Position numbers and translations under genes: made by a program | From: Gnetum montanum | Taxonomy: Eukaryota > Streptophyta > Gnetopsida > Gnetales > Gnetaceae | Assembly: GCA_015680685.1 (NCBI GenBank) | Contig: MNCI01001324.1 | Span: 1,701-53,379, forward strand | Length of the DNA: 51,679 nucleotides | Direction of reading: 5' to 3' | In this document: positions 20,055 to 30,836 of the stretch, one piece after another | Layout: each line of letters opens with the position of its first letter | Numbering within the stretch: the stretch's first letter is position 1 | The notes under the pieces: generated by a model | Database searches by the model: none | Told to the model about the DNA's origin: nothing | Seen by the model: the letters and a program-made list of their open reading frames with translations, nothing else

Positions 20055-23000
20055 CTAACCCTTTTCAAGGTCCTCCCTAATGGGATCATCGCAAAAAGTC
20101 AATTGGGATGGCTGAGGCTCTGCAGGCGCAGAAGGAAGCATAACTGAGTGGATCACTTTTTCTTCCATTGGCATGTTCTCATCAACCGGGATTGCCATTA
20201 ACATGCAGACCAAAGCCTCATGGTGTGCGATAGATGTCATGATCAGGTCATATAGGCTCAGCATAGTATTTTTTTATTTTAGAGCTTGCTTGACCTAAGT
20301 GAGAGCGCTCAAAAGGTCTTGGCCACCTTCTTGTTTACTATTTTTCTCCTCTTCCATTCATCCCATGAGACAAATTTCTCAAGGAGAGATAGTTTCGGAC
20401 TTGGGTTCAGACCCTTTTTGGCGAGGTGGTGAAGACTGTGCACATGTAGAAACATTATCTTTCAGCGATGAGGATGTAAATGCAGGGAGTGAGGACGTAG
20501 GCTTGGAAGTACCTAGGACGGTACTTTCCCTTGACATCTCACTCATGAAGTGCACTTCTCGTTTCTTAGGACGAGAAGGCTGTGAAATTGTCTTATGCGG
20601 GGTGGGAACTATTGAATGGCTTGGCCCCCTGATAATGAATGGTGATAATAGTGTTAGTGTACGTAGTGGTGCAGTTTTTCTTGCAAGTGGTGTAGGGGCG
20701 GATGCCCAGGGAACATGTGGTGTAGGGGCAGATGACTGAGGAGAGACTCTCAAGAAAAATGGATATTGCTACGTTAGATTAGCCATTCGTGGTACTGGTG
20801 CACTATGCTTAGGCACACGGACTACAAATGGCTGTTGGGGTGATCTAGGATTACTGTCAATGCCGATGGTGTTGATAATGTAATCGGCATTGTTGGTGTT
20901 AAGAGGATCCGTATAAACGTGCAAGGATTGATTCTCGGGATGTAATGGATTACTTTTGTCTAGCACCCATTTCCCCTAATCAATCATCCTTTGGATGTCG
21001 TCTTTTGTCACCATGTAGTAATTTGTGTCGTGACCACACTATTGATGGTAGTCACAAAACTGCTCTAGCCTAAAACCCTTGGGAACTGGGGGCTCATTGG
21101 GAAAAGCCAAAGAGGGATTCCTAAGGAGTTCACAGTACCACTGATGTTTCCTGGATCCCTCCTTTGACATCTGCTTATGTTAGATGTACCTCGCCACCAG
21201 TAATTGCTTCAGAAGATCTGAAGGTTTGATAGGCAATGGGGTATACTTTGAGCGGTATTTACGCTCAAAGTTTAGTTTAGGTGGTGTAGATGTCTTAGGT
21301 GTGGATGTGGAAAGTTGAGGTGCGTTGCCTTGTTTGGGCGCGAGGTTAGTTGCAAGTGTGGCCGGTTTCTTATTATTATTATTACTATTGTTGTTGGGTT
21401 TGGCCTCATTCGCCACAACAGCCACTATGGCTATTGCAGCCTTACCCTTATCTTTTTCCTTCTTCGTGAAGGTATTCTTGTATGTAATGTAGGCCAGGTC
21501 TTTGCTTGCCTCAGCCGCATCTTGTATGCTCTTAGTCTGGGTAAAAGCCTGACTAAGAGTCCGTGGAGTGAGATAATACAACTTAGATGTAATAAAGTCG
21601 TTCACTGGGTCCTTAAAGATGGCTAGCAAGTGGGCCTCTATAATGGGCTCATGGATTTCGTTAAGGGTCGCACTCCAACGCTGGATGAACTTCTGGATTG
21701 GTTCCAGCAGGTCTTGTTTCATGCTCATCAACTGATCCAGTGTTACCTTGGGTCTCAAGTTGTACTTGAAACTCGTCACAAACTGGGTCAAAAGCTCCTC
21801 TAGGGTTGATATGAAGGAGTGTGGAAGGGCATGATACCAGTCCAGGGCTTTTCCAGTAAGAGACATGGCAAAGACACGAATGATCGTATTTGGCCATTGT
21901 TGTAGAAGAGGGGACTCAGACCTAAACATAACAAGGTATGTGTTGGGATCCCCCTTCCTGTTGTATTTTGTAAAATGGGGAAGTGACATTCCATGGGGTA
22001 ATCTTAGTGCAAGGACTTCTAGGTTGATGGGATCATCTTGGTAGAAGTCCATGACTTGTACTGTATCAAAACCGATAGCCTTGAGGCATTTTATTTCCTG
22101 TGCAAGCATCTGGATAAGCTGGAATGCTTGATCCAGACCTGGAGATGATGTGGATGATTGGGAAACTGTCAAGGCAACTCCCATCTATGGCATGGCAGGG
22201 GTAGTAGTGTGACCCATAGGTGGTGCCATTGGGATGGCCCCTGCGAACGGTGCTACTTACGCTATCCACCACCCGGTAGGTGGTGCTATTGTAGCAGCAG
22301 TCATAGGTTGTGCTACGGGATAGGTGGCTTATGCAGCCGATGGAATAGACCATATTCCCACGCTTGGTTGTATCATTTGCAAGACTTGGTAGGCCTAATG
22401 GTGAGCGTAGTGCGACATCTATGATGGTTGTGAAGCAGGAGGAGAAGTGAATGGGGTCCACCATGTGGATGGGCCTAGGCTCGCCGTTGACGGTGGGACA
22501 GGTGTAAACATAGAAATGGAGGCAGAAGCTGCATACGACTATGAGGTAGGTATGGTGTGGACATGGGGCAGGGTAGCTGTGATTGGTGTATGTTGCAAAG
22601 CAAAAAAGGATGTATGAATAGTTTGTGGAATAGTTTGTGGAGGGATAGTGGTTGAGAATGAAACATGGGAGTAGGCATGTTGATACGCCGAGTGTATGAC
22701 ATGGCTACCCATTGCTGATGGAATCGTAGACTGCAATGGTACAAAGGTGATCATAAAGGAAGTGGCAATAGATAGCGGGTTTGTCCAGAAGGATGGGGTA
22801 GGAGGGATGGTGACAAGGTTGGTTTGAGCCCCACGGTTGGATTGGGAATTTAGTTCCTCCTGCCTATCTTGGAATGTCTCATCATGGTGAGACACCATGT
22901 CCTGCGGCTCCCCAGGCCTAATGACCTAGATCAGTTGATCTATGAGCCACTGGTTCGTTTGCGTTAAAGGGATGAAAATGCCATGAGTGGGAATAAATTC

Positions 23001-23264
23001 CTTCCCGTTGCAGTAAGCAAACTTGAAGCTATGTTTGTCTTCAAGTTCTTGCGCATCTAAGGGCAGGTTTTCCTGCACCTTAGTGTAGAGAAAATTATAT
23101 CACTCGTACTATTGCATCAAGCCCTCGGGTGCCTAATTTTGGGCCCTGAGAGATCGACGCAACTCTTGCACTAGGCTAGGCAATTGCTCGGCACCTGTAG
23201 TACCTTGACCCATAATAGAAACTTCGAGGTTAGCGGTAGCAATAGTGGTGGTTGAAGAAGTCAT
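20055..23264 (-). pseudogene. Tat-A gag
   Basis: The capsid/nucleocapsid precursor packages the element RNA. I place the start at the ATG complementary to 23262-23264 (MTSSTTTIATANLEV), about 390 bp after the PBS. One single frame runs from there through protease with only stop codons and no frameshift. The order is a Pro/Thr/Met-rich N-terminal half, a longest clean stretch at 21180-22184 (MGVALTVSQSS..) with the gag core (FTKYNRKGDPNTYL, GKALDWYHALP, LEPIQKFIQRW, EAHLLAIFKDPVNDFI), a lysine/asparagine linker, and a zinc-knuckle-like FCDYHQ-stop-CGHDTNYY at about 21015-21060. A shorter clean part at 20379-20753 leads towards protease. All stops that I checked (for example CAA or CAG to TAA or TAG) fit a single C-to-T change. 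Confidence 0.9.
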
Positions 23265-23651
23265 TGTGGTAAGGCTAAAAGGGGTTGTAAAGAAAGAAAA
23301 CTAGGAAATCTAGTGGCAATCAAAGGCTTTATGCCCTACAGGGTTCCAAGAGAACCTTCGTAATGACCGATCTACACCACATGATGCGTAAACAACCACA
23401 GAAAGATGTGTCAAGTTTACACTAGCACGTATCGAGGTATAGAAAGCGTGCAGGACTACCGTGAAAGGAGGGGGATCAAATGGCAATCGAAGGCTTTATG
23501 TCTTGCAATATTTCGAAGGAACTGTCAAAGCGACCGATCTGTACCACATGATGTGTAAACAACTACAAAAGGGCATCAAGTTTATGCTAGCGCGTGTCAG
23601 GGTACAGAATGCACACAAGAATACTATAACAAACAAAAAGGGCACCAAAAC
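23265..23651 (-). repeat. Tat-A leader with a 160-bp tandem duplication
   Basis: Between the PBS and gag, the segment 23308-23455 is repeated at 23476-23625. Shared phrases are GGCAATCRAAGGCTTTATG, GACCGATCT.CACCACATGATG and GTAAACAACYACA. No coding frame spans it. The duplication may affect packaging or be a simple replication error. Confidence 0.75.
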
Positions 23652-23669
23652 GTCCTCCTTCTAGCACCA
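23652..23669 (-). other. Primer binding site of Tat-A
   Basis: Read on the minus strand, TGGTGCTAGAAGGAGGAC starts seven bases after the 5' LTR end. Tat-B has the same 18 bases at 25455-25472, which supports its role. I am not certain which tRNA 3' end it matches. Confidence 0.75.
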
Positions 23670-24281
23670 GAAAACTATTACGACCGAAAATGCCGGTTGT
23701 TTGAAAACACCGAGAGGTCGTCAATCAGACAGTCTTAACCCCATATCCATGCAAGGGCCATGCTGGATAAAATAAAAGTGGGGTGTCCTAAATGGTCTGG
23801 TCGATCAAACATGGACTTAGTCAGTGTCACTTAACCTTTTGTAAATGTCATTTTGAGAAACAATGCTTATAGTGTAAAATAACAATTATTAAATGTGATG
23901 AAGCAAAAAATGATGTAAGATGCAATGATAAACAAGAAAATAAAGTGAACTGGAGTTAAAAAATGCACCACTTCAAGATTATGGCTTTGCTTTGTTGAGG
24001 TGGATACAATTGGTTGAGCAAGACTGGGAGGCACAAAGATCCCGAAAGTAACCAGGATGTTCAAAGCAAGCCAAATATGCGCTTGAACGGGACTCAAAAG
24101 CTAACAATACAAATTGCTAAAAGGCCAACTGCAAGAATTGCCAATTTTCCAAAAGGGAGAGTTCTCAATTTTTCCCACTTTTCCAACCGATGCTAATAGT
24201 GCAAGAAAATTGCATCAAAGTGCCCAAAAAAATTGCCAACTGTTAAAATTTTGCCAACCCTTTGAGTGTTGCTTGTTGGGG

Positions 24282-24289
24282 TATTTATA
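24282..24289 (-). promoter_or_regulatory. TATA box in Tat-A 5' LTR
   Basis: TATAAATA on the minus strand in the context GGCCTATAAATACCCC. It would start the genomic transcript of Tat-A and is conserved in the other LTR. Confidence 0.55.
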
Positions 24290-24477
24290 GGCCAGGAGGA
24301 AATGAGAAATGAGGCCTGGATGACATGTGTCCTAGACCCACAAGATGTTGACATGTCCATGCTGCATGAACATGCAAAGCCTATCGTGAACCTGTCATGC
24401 TACAATTACACTGTCGGAACTGGAGATGCTGGGATTAGGTGTGCCAATGATGCAGACAAGGAGTGAAGCACATTGAT

Positions 24478-25140
24478 GTAGCGTAGATGCCTGCTACGAT
24501 GTGCTACGCTGTGGATTGTAGCATGTTTAGCATAGTGTAGCTGCTTGCTACGCTGTGCTACACTATGTAGTGTAGCATAGCGTAGCCACCAGTTCAAAGA
24601 AGAAATTTGTGTTGGAGTTAATTGCATGTGTTGGAAGCCTTTGAATTGTTTTGGTTGGTTCTGCATGTTTTCTACGCTATGCTACACTATGTAGCATAGC
24701 AAATGGCCTTAACTACGATCATGCTGGCAATCTGCAACCTTTGTTCTTTGTGACGTGAAGCTTTTGAACTTGTTGATCCTGCATTTTGAGACGCCTTTTG
24801 TCATTCTTGAGGCACTGCTACATTGTGCTACGCTATGCGGTGTAGCACAGTGTAGCACCCAACATAGCCTACCTTTTGCTTAATCTGCCACTTTTCTAGT
24901 AAGAGGAGCTTTCCTTAAGAACTTGAAGTTGAACAAGATAACTGGTTTTGAAGGCCAGAGTGCTTGTCGAGTGCAATTGGAATCACTAGGTAAGTTGGGC
25001 CTTTCTGTTTTGCCTTTGCTACAATGTACTACGCTGTGTAGCGTAGCATAGCATAGCACTTCGTCTTGCAATAGTTTGGTCGCCTAAGAAACTGTCTTCT
25101 AAAGCCTGCTACACTACATAGCGTAGCGTAGCATAGCAAA
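24478..25140. repeat. Self-complementary GCTACGCTATG hairpin clusters (right LTR)
   Basis: Clusters at about 24480-24590, 24670-24700, 24808-24867, 25015-25060 and 25108-25138 correspond one to one to those in the left LTR. The segment near 24548-24588 is the longest inverted repeat (GCTACGCTGTGCTACACTA facing TAGTGTAGCATAGCGTAGC). Confidence 0.8.
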
Positions 25141-25372
25141 CTTCTTGACTAGAAAACTTGCCAAAATTTTTTGCACATCTTGAGCACTGTCGACAACCCC
25201 TAGCATGCCTTCTCAGTGAACTGTCAGCCGATTAAATTGTCCAAACTAGACAGTATGAACTCAGAGCATCCATTTCATACCAAACGGTCATGAGGCTACA
25301 CTTGTGGAAATTTTTGTTTCAGTTCCAAGACCCTAGTGAAGTAAGAATGCCTTGAAAATTTATGGTGTTTTA

Positions 25373-25377
25373 TTCAG
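25373..25377. other. Right target-site duplication of Tat-A (TTCAG)
   Basis: The same five bases as 6416-6420, directly after the Tat-A terminus. Confidence 0.9.
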
Positions 25378-25446
25378 GGTTGAGGAACTACCTGCATTGA
25401 GGATCCTTGGTTCCTGTTCCAACAATCGAGGTTTTCAGTCGCAATA
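25378..25446 (+). mobile_element. 5' LTR of Tat-B, second part
   Basis: The last 69 bp of the interrupted LTR. It ends TTTTCAGTCGCAATA, nearly the same as the Tat-A LTR end TTTTCGGTCGTAATA, and is followed after a few bases by the PBS. Confidence 0.8.
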
Positions 25447-25454
25447 GTTTTTCT

Positions 25455-25472
25455 TGGTGCTAGAAGGAGGAC
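25455..25472 (+). other. Primer binding site of Tat-B
   Basis: TGGTGCTAGAAGGAGGAC, identical to the Tat-A primer site and at a similar distance from its LTR end. It fixes the orientation of Tat-B as plus strand. Confidence 0.75.
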
Positions 25473-26410
25473 CTTCGCCTAAATTATGTAGCTAGATCTA
25501 TTATTTTCATTACCATTTGTGAGCTTTGCCTTCATTCTTTTTTGTAGCTAAGACCTTTAAAAAATCAACATTGGTCTTCCCCCCCCCCCCCCTTTATGAC
25601 CAAAACTATAGTGTGAAAGTTGCAGGTGATTGGATTTTGGTTTTTCATAGCACTTGCTATGAATTTTAAGGCCCAAAACTAGTGTTGATATTTCTTTTCC
25701 CTTTTTTTGTTGCCAAAAATTTATTTTCCAACTTCCAAAATTGGGTGGTTCAACTCATCCGTGAGTTGACTTGGTCCCCACCCCTTGTCCCCCTTCCCCC
25801 CTATTTTTTTCAAGCTGAGAGAATTAATAGTTGCTTGGAACTAATTTTAGTGGAAAAAATACTAAATTTTCACCTTGGATTTTCAACCTTTTCCACCCAT
25901 CAACATTGAGGTAGGAGGTGTGAGATTCCCATCATCTCACACCCCCCCCCCCACTTCTTTTCCTCCTCTACCATACCCAACGTGGAAGTAATTGGGAGGC
26001 CAATATTGGTGGAATTTGAAACTAGTTTTAGAACCCGGCCCCCCGCCCCCTCCCCCCCCCCCCCCCCCCCCCCCCTGCCTTGGAAGAAACCTCAAAGTGG
26101 AAGTTGCAAGTGGTTTGGGTGTTGGAATTTCACAACATTTGTTGTGAATTCCTAGAGAAAAGCTAGCATGAAATCCTTAATAAACATTTAATATTTGTTG
26201 CCATAATATTTCTCACTAAACCAACATTGGTTTCCATACCAACCAAGTCCACTTTTTCCTCTTTTTGGTGAGAGTTGGAAACCTACCAAAACCATCTTTG
26301 GAAACTGCCAACTTTCCATTTTGATCCTCAAACTTTCCCCCTCTCTCCAACGTTGGAATAGGAAGGTGAGATAATTTTATTCTAGTGTCCTAGCCCAATT
26401 GATTACCACA
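25473..26410 (+). other. Tat-B leader with poly-C tracts
   Basis: There is no coding frame that I would support. The stretch has C-runs at about 25580-25593, 25945-25952 and, the longest, about 26046-26075 in a 40-bp almost pure C tract. Between them are repeated TTGGAA..CCAACATTGG phrases. The frame at 25682-25909 is most likely chance. Confidence 0.5.
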
Positions 26411-28900
26411 GAGGAGGAAAATGACCATCCTACCTTTTGGGAATAAGAAGAAGAGGAAGATGAATTCATGGTAGAATCTAAACCTAAAAATATCCTTGGA
26501 GGGTTGTTCAACCAAACATCCCCCAATGTCATAGAACCTTCCCCTAATGCCTTTTTTTTCTTCATGGGCATGGTGCCACCATTTTCCACTCCTCCGCATC
26601 CTACTATAGTAGACCCCACACTAGTTGTAGCAACATCTCACACTTAGTCAATGTCAAAAACAACAAATTATAACATATCAATGTCATTTGCAATGTAGCC
26701 ACAAAACACAAAATAATCAATGGTGGGTTTTACCACTGAAAATTTGATAACTACTCACATGGGATCCACCATGAGACCCCTCACAACACAAGGGTCACAC
26801 ACTACATTTGTCCTGTTTGTGCCTAAGTACTGGCATAAACATCTTTCTCTTTGTTTGGTCCATAATCCACTACAATAGTGCAACCTTTTCCTTTTGTCAT
26901 GCAACCAATAGCAAGGCCACAAGCCTCACAAAAAATGCCACAGCCTTATGTACAAACCTCACAAACTATGGGGCCACCGCAAGGCTTGGATCAAGCCTTC
27001 CAAATGATCTAAGACATAACAAAGAAATTGAAGAGGCTTAAAGCCTCTATCATACAAACCATTAAGATTATGGACTTCTACTAGGAAAATCCTATAAGTC
27101 TTGTAGTCCCACCCTTGAAACTTCCACTTGGTGTCCCCATTTCACAATTTAGCAAATATAATGGAGAAGGTGACCCTAATGCTCATCTTATTACCATTCG
27201 ATCTAAATGTTTGCTCTTGAAACCATGGCCTCATACCATCATGAGGATTTTTCCTATGTATTTGATTGGGAGAGCACTTAATTGGTATAATGCATTACCC
27301 AGAGGATCTATATCCTCTTTGGAAGACTTAATAGCCTAGTTTGTCAACTGCTTCAAGTATAACTTGACACCTGACACAATGCTTGACCAACTCATGAAGG
27401 TCAAGCAAGGGTCCTTAGAACCTATACAAAAATTCATTCATCATTGGAATGGAATGTTGAATGAAATACCAGAGCCCATAGATGAAGCCCACTTGTTAGC
27501 CATATTTAAGGGAGCAATTAATGACTTCATCAAGTCAAAACTTTGCTACCTTGATCCATGGTCTCTTAGCCAATCATTCTTGCAAACAAAAAACATAGAG
27601 GATGCTGCAAAGGCCAGCCATGATTTGGTCCATATATCATATTAAAAAAAACATGCTTGAAGAGACAAAGAAAAGAGCAAACAAAGCAACACTATTGTAT
27701 CAACCATGACCAAGGAAAATAAGACCATGAACCAAGGGCCAAAGGTCAACCCACCCAAGGCCCCCAACAATGATCATGGTAACTAAACATTAACTTGTGG
27801 GATTGGTACATTAATAACAAATAGATCTAACTTCGAAAGGAAGGATAGGTCTAAGTACACTGAGTTACCACTGAAACCATCCAAGTTTCTTGACCAACTA
27901 TTAAGAAGTGGATGCATGCAACATAAGTAAATGACCGAAGCTACTCGAAAGAAACATGAACATTTATGTGAAATTGTCAAAGATCCTTTTGGGGCAATGA
28001 AAGATGATCCCTTGTTGCCTAGATACTTCAAGCTAGACTACTTCTTCTACTATCATAAATTTCCCGATCATGATGCAAAGTTCTACTTTATGCTAAAGGA
28101 TGATCTACAAAGGATGATAGATAGGAGAAAACTAGTCTTAGATGCCTCTAAATCAATTCAACCACAAAACTAGTCAATGTAGGTCTATAAATACCCATTG
28201 AATGCCAATGATAGCCCTTACATTATTTTAGCATTCAACATTGATGATAATTGGAGACCTGCAAGAGTACCATTCATAATCCAAGCACCCCTTAATAATG
28301 AGAGAGCTTCTTCAGCTTCTCATAGCTCAAGACCTCCATATGTTATGAGGGTACCATCACAAATGCCTTCAAGAAAGCCTTTTTTCATTAAGGTCTCCCA
28401 ACCCAATACAACCTAAACAACTATAATCTAACCAACTACACAACGACCTCCTATGATGGCCAATGCTACTACCTCTTCCTTACAACCAAGGTTGACAACC
28501 CAAATATTTTGGCCAACAAAAGGAGGAAGTATAAGCAAAAGTTTGATAACAAGGAAGACAAGAAAGTGGATGCATGAAAGAAATTGCATCCACCAAAGCC
28601 TACTCCCATATCAGCTATACCAATGACCTTCTCTGCCCCATCTCCTTCAACCAAAAAACCACAGGAGGATACTAAAATCCACAACCAAGACAATCAAAAG
28701 GAAACATAGAAACTATAGCTTAAAAATGGATTCTACCTTTTGGGATGTGTGGAGGAAGTAAAGCACAACCATGGTGACAAGCCCACAGCCAATGATAAAA
28801 ACTTCCTCAAGTCAATGGACCAAGTTAAGAAATCCTTGAAGTAGAAAAATACCACCTTAAGCTTATATTACCTGATTATGAATTCCACCACACATCGTGA
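26411..28900 (+). pseudogene. Tat-B gag
   Basis: The gag core matches Tat-A gag segment by segment: GLDQAFQMIQDITKKLK, FSKYNGEGDPNAHL, GRALNWYNALPRGSI, LEPIQKFIHHWNGML, EAHLLAIFKGAINDFI, then LLPRYFKLDYFFYYHKFPDH in place of the zinc-knuckle stretch. The core stays in one frame from about 26960 to 28416 with stops near 27031, 27082, 27340, 27643 and others. The N-terminal part near 26411-26640 (EEEEDEFMVESKPKN) is in another frame, so at least one frameshift lies between. The true start is unclear. The protein is related to Tat-A but clearly diverged, so it is a sister family or an older copy. Confidence 0.85.
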
Positions 28901-29700
28901 GGTGCTAGTCAAAATGTTGACCTCCATTCCTACTAGTAAGGACATTCTTGCTAATGAGAAAGCCATCCATGTAGTGATGATTCCTCCCTCACTAGGGGAG
29001 GAGAAATCAATACCCTTAAAATTTTGCAATAGTGAAATTAAGGTTAATCCCTAGAATGGCAAGGTGACTACAACCCCTATATTCATGACCATATACATAT
29101 GACAATTTAAAACACATCAGGTACATGTTGATGATGGAGCAGCAACCAATGTCATCCCATGCACCATCGTTCAATGCTTGGGCTTAATTAAGTAGGTACA
29201 ACCTATGACCACCGTAGCTCTTAAGTCGTTCAATGGATCAATACTTGCCAGCAATGGGTCTATCTCCTTAGACTTTATGGCTATAGAATAATTTCCTACA
29301 ACTGCAAACTTCTTGATGGTGGAAGAGACACTAGGATTCATCCTAATTCTAGGAAGACCTTGGTTGACTCAATTACAAGTTGTTTCCTCATCCATCCATC
29401 AAGAAATTCACCTTTCTTACGAGGGAGGTGAAATCATCATTCATGATGATAATGTAGCTCCCCTAGTTGTCAACAATGTGGGAATAGAATAGGGATCCAA
29501 AGTGGAGCTTCAAGAAGAAGCTCCTAGCCATGAAGAGTAAAAACCTAAGACAACCAACAATGACAATGAGAAGAAATGTGATATAGTATGGGATGAACTC
29601 CATTTTAACATTTTAAGTGAGGGGGATGGTGAATACAAGCTTGTGCAAAGTAGGTCTTACTCACTCCCTAATCTTTCAAAGTGTGGGAGGAATTTACACA
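28901..29700 (+). pseudogene. Tat-B protease
   Basis: Readable blocks follow those of Tat-A protease: VTTTPIFMTIYI, HVDDGAATNVIP (catalytic Asp near 29133), FLMVEETLGFILILGRPWLTQL, IHQEIHLSYEGGEIIIHDD. The same Asp-Gly-Ala active site appears. Stops interrupt it near 29100, 29193, 29289 and 29490. After about 29700 the sequence becomes AT-rich and no RT follows, because Tat-B is cut off near 29865. Confidence 0.8.
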
Positions 29701-29864
29701 AGTGAAGTTTACCTTAGCCTTCATATGCCTCTATGACCAGATGCCATGATAGCCAAATAGCCTTATTTTTTATTTTGCAATTTTATGCATAAAGCCATAA
29801 ATTTATTTGAATTATTACCTATTTTTTACAACATTTCTTTATTGTTATTTATGTTCTAAACATT
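29701..29864. other. AT-rich remnant up to the Tat-B / family G junction
   Basis: There is no gene. It belongs to Tat-B downstream of protease as far as can be judged. The next recognisable sequence is minus-strand family G gag, so a deletion junction lies near 29865. Confidence 0.5.
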
Positions 29865-30780
29865 AAAAAGCATTATGAAGCCCATCTATGATGTGGAAAA
29901 GTTACCTTTCCTTAGAGAAACCATGGCCTAGGAATCTATTCATTAAGGCATAATATCTATCTAAGGCCATGTCCAATGGTTCATGTTGTTCTTGCTTCCA
30001 CTCTTGGATCTATCTCCTCAAGTTGGACACCCTCACATAGGTTTGGTATTTCTTGTTGAAAGTTCCATCATTTGATTGAATTTGGTCTCAACGATCTATA
30101 CCACAATTTTTCTCTATCAATTAGTTTTCGAGGAAATACCTTAAGCATTTTTCATCCACTTTCAACATTGTAACAAATATAGGCATCCTAGAAGGCTTGT
30201 AGATGATGTTGTGGATCTAAATCATAGCCTCCTAAAAATTTAGGGATATTATTCATATCAAGCTTAGGTAGGTAACTCTCTTTGTGATGCCTATGAGATA
30301 TCTTAATGGCCTCTGTTATCTTCATCATGCTCGTAGTGGCCAACATGGGTTCAATTTTGGTTTTTAGTCCAACCCTTTAGTGGAACTTTATCTTCATTCC
30401 TACATTTATCTTCATCAAAACTAGATGTTGAAGAGGAAGATGAGGAATTGGAAGAATTTCCATGGCTTATATGGTGTTCTTCAAGGACCTTTAATCTATT
30501 GTTTTTGGTTTTCAAGGAGGTCTTAGGCCTTGAGGCCTCACCTAGTCCAAGACCTATGTCATCTCTTCCAAGATTGTCTATCTTAGGTGAATGTAGTCTT
30601 TGAGTGTTGTCAAGGTGGTCATGATCATAAGAAACCCCTACATAAGGTTGGTCACTCCAATTTTCTTCACCATATATCTTATTAGTTCTTCAATAAATGT
30701 GTTCACTATACAGTGCATGATCACTTTCGTGTGAGAGAGACATTGTCATTGGTTTACGGTGTGTGATTTAATATTTCTTG
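29865..30780 (-). pseudogene. Family G copy 2: truncated gag
   Basis: Read on the minus strand the product matches the gag of copy 3: LDMNNIPKFLGGYDLDPQHH, LKVFPRKLIDREKLWYRSL, QEQHEPLDMALDRYYALM, HIIDGL. Several stops and at least one frameshift (around 30060) are present. The gag ends abruptly after the HIIDGL block, where copy 3 continues for another 550 codons. Everything downstream, including protease and the 3' LTR, is missing. Confidence 0.8.
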
Positions 30781-30817
30781 AAAGATATAATATAACTAAT
30801 CTAGATAACTAGCACCA

Positions 30818-30835
30818 TTCCTAGCAATGGCACCA
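30818..30835 (-). other. Primer binding site of family G copy 2
   Basis: On the minus strand TGGTGCCATTGCTAGGAA starts one base after the LTR end. It differs from the expected tRNA-Asp complement TGGCGCCGTTGCCGGGGA only by C/T or G/A transitions. Confidence 0.65.
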
Positions 30836-30836
30836 A

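Larger units (their letters stand above)
6421..25372 (-). mobile_element. Tat-A: complete, nested Tat-lineage Ty3/gypsy element carrying an antisense gene
   Basis: About 18.95 kb bounded by two LTRs (6421-8103 and 23676-25372) and TTCAG duplications. Minus-strand order: 5' LTR, PBS (23652-23669), leader with a duplication, gag-protease (23264 to about 19366), minisatellite, plus-strand intron-bearing gene (14149-18817), minisatellite, separate pol ORF (13423 to 9959), minisatellite, 3' non-coding region, polypurine tract, 3' LTR. The RT entry phrase FAWSYSDMAGLD and the second RNase H are typical of the Tat lineage. The size is within the large range known for Tat/Ogre-like elements. The unusual part is the roughly 5.9 kb between protease and pol. 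Coding parts carry many stops and a few frameshifts, so the copy is inactive. Confidence 0.9.
23676..25372 (-). mobile_element. 5' LTR of Tat-A
   Basis: About 1697 bp, similar throughout to 6421-8103. The plus-strand left end is TATTACGACCG (TG to TA change relative to the other LTR). The right end is ..GGTGTTTTA, followed by the duplication TTCAG. A minus-strand TATA box lies at 24282-24289, and the hairpin clusters of GCTACGCTATG type recur between 24478 and 25140. Confidence 0.92.

Noticed and set aside
20299-20739. Plus-strand frame of 146 codons at 20299-20739
   Set aside because: It is the reverse of the Tat-A gag frame (20379-20753, minus strand), which continues in frame on both sides. 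The plus frame has no wider context.
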